Shown here: positions 60,783 to 64,000 of the stretch, piece by piece
How the letters are laid out: each line of letters opens with the position of its first letter
Numbering within the stretch: the stretch's first letter is position 1
Source: Oscheius dolichura
Lineage: Eukaryota; Nematoda; Chromadorea; Rhabditida; Rhabditidae
DNA: 64,000 nucleotides
Reading direction: 5' to 3'
Assembly (NCBI GenBank): GCA_932521035.1
Contig: OW051497.1
Location: 3,348,001 to 3,412,000, forward strand
Notes under the pieces: model-generated
What the model was told of the DNA's origin: nothing
Databases searched by the model: none
The model's input: only the letters and a program-made list of their open reading frames with translations
Program-made: the position numbers and the translations under genes

Positions 60783-63094
60783 ATGTCTGACGATGAAAAT
60801 GAGGAAATGCAAGAGGATATTGATCCTACTGACGGAGACGAAGATTATACCCCGCCGAAAGTAAGATTCAATACAATATATTTTATATTTTAAATTTTCT
60901 TTTCTTCAGGTAACTCACCAGATGGTAACTAGAAGAGGAGGAGCACATCCGGCTCCAGCAGAACCAATAGATGAACCCATGCCGATAAGGAGAAATCTCA
61001 ATATGCGTACTAAATGTCCTTATGGATGTAACAAGATCCTTGCTCAGAGGACGATCGACTACCACAGAACCAACGGAGTGAGTTTACCCTTCTTTCTTCA
61101 ACACTACCTTTTTAATTTTAGTGTCGTATGGGCCAAGAGGAGCCATTCGCTGATTCAAGTCGCAAGAAGAATTATTGTTGTGGCGTCTGTTGGGCCGAGT
61201 TTGTCACAAGGGTTGCCTTCTTGACTCATCTTGCTGTAAGTTATTGTATGATTCGTCTTTACGCATTGTTTTCAGGAAGAACATGAAGTGAATGCTTCTG
61301 TACATAATCTGGAATTTGAAAACAAGCACATGTTCAATAGATTCGTACGATGGTTAGAAGCTGAGGGAGGCGCTCATTTTAGACACAAATCAGGAGCAAA
61401 GAAAAGAGCCAGTGGTAAAGGAATCTTCATGGCTTGTAATCGGTTTGTTTTCTTAAATAAAGATATTGAAACATCTGTCGAATCCTTTGTTAAACTTTAA
61501 ATTTCAGATCTGGTTACGTGGGAAGATCAGTGCCCGATCCTGTGAAGAATAAGACGGGCAACTTTAGGACAGGCTACACTTGCACAGGCTTCATTCATGG
61601 TACAGAGCATCCCGACGGGTAATCCTTTCTTATTTTTAATAATGAAAGGTTACATTTACAGAAGGATAACCATTGAGTTTTGTGGAGATCACTACGGCCA
61701 CGACGCTAGAATGAGACTGCCTAATATTATCAAACAGCTCATTGCTCAAAAACAAATGGACGGAGAGAACTGCTTCGACATTATTAACCACTTGAGACGT
61801 ATGTTATTTTGTTCGTTTGATTTTATTTTGCTTAATTTTAGGACAGTTTGCCCCCTTTGCCGGTGAATGCATCTACGCGCAGCGGGTTTGTCTTGTAGAC
61901 CTGGACGAGCTCAGAACCCTGATGGTTACGTCCACTAGGAAATGGGAACAGACCGGACTCCCTGCCGACTGCGAAATTTGGGAAGAGGAGTTTTTAGAGA
62001 AGGCAGGAATAAAGCGAGAAGGAGTACCGAGTGTGCGGAAACCTGGGGATAAGCCAACGGAGGAACTCGCCAGAGAAAAGGTACTCACCAGATGGGAATT
62101 AAAATTATGGGATTTATAGGGCTGGCCGAAACCGACTGTCTTTGTCCCTAAGATGAAAGTTAACGACTCCTACGTGGAAATCCCTGAACTCAATAAGGCG
62201 ACAGCCGAAACACGAAGAAATGTTGCTCTCCTTCAGAATAATGCAAAGGTAGGCCTTCTGGTTCATTTTACTCATTGTCCATAACGTCCTCACCAAACTT
62301 CGTATTCAAATCTATCTCTTTAGAAAGCGCCTCCAAAGCCCCCAGCGTATCGTCCACGAGTCCAGGTGGCTGTGGTTGACGACGGTAATGAGGATCAGGA
62401 GATAAACGTTGAAGACGATCATTCTAGCGAGAATAATGATGTACAAGAGGAAGAAAGGTTAGAGGAACAAGAAGGTAGTCCTGGTCAAAGCTTTTATTAA
62501 TCATATTCGCAGAGCCCGATTCTTCACACCCCGTTCCCAATGTCATTGTGAGGCAGATTTTGAATAAAGGGAAGAGGGATTCTACAGGGAAGCTGATCAG
62601 CAAACAGCAGTGTCAGAATGCCATGATTGACGATCTTCAAGATTTTATTGCTCTCATAAAGGTACGGCTTTCCTGATTAGATTGATAACAAATAAAGTTT
62701 GACATAAAATAGCATTGTGAATATATTTCGTATTTCAGGAGACATCTAATACTGCGAGTGGACCCTACATGGTAGCCTTTATGACGAGGATACGACAGAT
62801 GAGGATGAGCTATGCTTCTGGATTGACTCCTATAAGTAAGTAAACGACATAAGCTTTAACTGTTCTGTTTCAGATCAGCCGATGAGTGAACAGCAAAGTA
62901 GAATATTGGCTAATGGTATCCACATCAACTCCGCCCGAGGACCGACAGTTGAAAAGATTAGCACGGGAGAAGAGCCAATACAATCGGAAGAGATGATACA
63001 AAGCATTGGCACCGATTTGAATACCGATGATATCGCCAATTCGGTGGTCAAGAAGATTAAGAATACCAAATTTAAGCCCTATCTCTGGGAATAG
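60783..63094 (+). CDS. C2H2 zinc-finger protein with transposase-like (MULE-type) DNA-binding region
   Basis: Exons join cleanly to roughly 560 aa. The acidic start MSDDENEEMQEDIDPTDGDE is followed by CPYGCNKILAQRTIDYH and a C2H2 finger CCGVCWAEFVTRVAFLTHL ending in EEH. Next comes a cysteine/histidine block: GFIHGTEHPDGRITIEFCGD, HYGHDARMRLPNIIKQLIAQ, FDIINHLRRQFAPFAGE. The C...H..GH plus RLP...I...L order resembles the region upstream of MULE-type transposase cores in many animal genomes. No DDE catalytic core is visible, so this is probably a host gene derived from a transposon; that is inference. The C-terminal half is acidic and unstructured (NEDQEINVEDDHSSENND), with a conserved-looking end (VVKKIKNTKFKPYLWE). 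First gene of a likely operon with mrps-11. Confidence 0.7.
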
Positions 63095-63285
63095 CCGGTA
63101 GCGATCCTTTTCGGTTTTTATATTTTGACCGCTTGGTGCCTCCAATCGTACCTCATTTCTGTAGTATATTTTGTGTATTTTCTAAAGAAGTCACCAATCT
63201 ACTTTGTCTGCTGTGTTTCCAGCATTAAAACCTTTTTTGTTGTGCGGGTTACTTTTCATTCGATTCTCCCGTTTTATAATCAGTT

Positions 63286-63379
63286 AATAAACGTTTTTTT
63301 AAACTCTCAGTAATGGGAAATCGCTTCTCGACGTTACTATTTTATTAAATAGAGTTTAATTAAAATATGGATTTCTTAG
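63286..63379 (+). promoter_or_regulatory. operon-like intercistronic region (poly(A) signal plus trans-splice acceptor)
   Basis: AATAAA at 63286-63291 ends the zinc-finger gene. An acceptor gatttcttag ends at 63379, directly abutting the mrps-11 ATG. The 88-nt spacing is typical of nematode operons. Confidence 0.55.
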
Positions 63380-64000
63380 ATGTCTTTCGGAAGGTTGGTA
63401 GCAGATTTCTGCCGACTTTCCGTAGGAAGAGGGGTGAACCAATTGGCCAGGAGGGAATTGTCTTTGAGCCCAGCTCTGTTGGACAGTATCCGAGACAATC
63501 ACAGACAAGGAACAAAAATGGACGGACCACAACAGGTAAAAATGTCTCTAATAATTAATGTTTTGGTGCGCAGTTAGTATGAAAATTCAATTGTCTAAAT
63601 TATTTTCTTCTTATTACAAATATTTGTTTTTAGGAAGTATTCGAAGGAACAGCGGGAGCAGCTTCTCACACACCCGTGAATCTTAAAAATGTTGATACTC
63701 GATTTCCAACAGCCGAAACATTAAAACAGGTCTATATTTATACTTTTTAATCATTAAATTTTTTGTTTCAGTTATACTCGGGAACAGTTTATACCGAATT
63801 GCCTATGGTGTACATAAAAGCGACTAAAAATAATACCCTGGTTACTGTTATGGATTCTAAGGTTTTTTAAACTTCAATAATTATTTAACGTACTTCTAGA
63901 ACCACGTTATAACATACACATCGTGTAGATTGGAAGGGTTTAAACATGCGAAGAAAAAGACGTCTATTGCCGGTCAGACAACGGGAGTGGCGGCTGGGCA
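63380..64000 (+). CDS. mrps-11: mitochondrial ribosomal protein S11 (uS11m), 3' end outside window
   Basis: Component of the small mitochondrial ribosomal subunit. The chosen ATG (63380-63382) is preceded immediately by a 3' splice site and opens a mitochondrial presequence (MSFGRLVADFCRLSVGRGVN). Exon 1 ends GPQQ/gtaaaa; then EVFEGTAGAASHTPVNLKN, LYSGTVYTELPMVYIKATKN, NTLVTVMDSK, HVITYTSCRLEGFKHAKKKT, SIAGQTTGVAAG, which matches uS11 proteins (human: IPIAHIKASYNNT, FASCGTEGFRNAKKGT, IAAQTAGIAA). An earlier ATG at 63367 opens a different 63-codon frame across the same exon, but it lies upstream of the splice acceptor and would be removed by trans-splicing. Confidence 0.9.

Noticed and set aside
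1-64000. tRNA, rRNA or CRISPR features
   Set aside because: No cloverleaf with a GTTCGA-type T arm in suitable context, no rRNA-like sequence and no regularly spaced repeat array were seen; GTTCGAATC near 4319 lies in an MMS19-like exon.

Overview
The window looks like nuclear DNA of a nematode. Evidence: genes are dense and cut by many very short spliceosomal introns (most that I could measure are 35-48 nt). Most start codons sit just after an isolated 3' splice site with no coding exon before it, which is the layout of spliced-leader trans-splicing. The gene content also fits: a nematode-type HNF4-like nuclear receptor, a VAB-8/KIF26 kinesin, EGL-9, an RPamide neuropeptide of the NLP-2/22/23 type, and F-box/FTH-like duplicated genes. 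No rRNA, tRNA or CRISPR array was seen. Exon chains were rebuilt by hand from reading frame, splice signals and family knowledge, so single exons may be wrong while gene identities are mostly firm. Coordinates are given from start codon to stop codon, introns included.

Left part (0-21 kb): the 3' end of a divergent F-box-like gene; a secreted flavin amine oxidase facing, tail to tail, an MMS19-like HEAT-repeat gene; a nuclear receptor upstream of MMS19 on the same strand; then, head to head with the receptor, the oxygen-sensing HIF prolyl hydroxylase egl-9; then eIF1A.

Middle (21-33 kb): a short secreted peptide precursor, a ZIP-family (LIV-1 subfamily) membrane protein that has lost most metal ligands, a small secreted four-cysteine protein, then a co-oriented set (small unknown protein, mitochondrial 2-oxoadipate dehydrogenase E1 DHTKD1, second F-box-like paralogue) whose spacing suggests an operon.

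A 5.7 kb stretch without recognisable genes (33.2-38.9 kb) precedes a large VAB-8/KIF26 kinesin gene (38.9-45.9 kb). Right part (46-64 kb): an RPamide neuropeptide precursor, a Ser/Thr kinase, a 26-base G tract, two tandem multi-pass membrane paralogues, the splicing factor RBM25, and a zinc-finger/transposase-like gene followed about 90 nt beyond its poly(A) signal by mitochondrial ribosomal protein S11, a second operon-like pair. S11 runs off the right edge.

Functional links: egl-9 (oxygen sensing), DHTKD1 (mitochondrial lysine/tryptophan catabolism) and MRPS11 (mitochondrial translation) are mitochondrial or oxygen linked; eIF1A and RBM25 are general gene-expression factors; VAB-8, the RPamide peptide and perhaps the 21 kb peptide point to nervous-system functions. 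I see no multi-gene defence or biosynthetic system.
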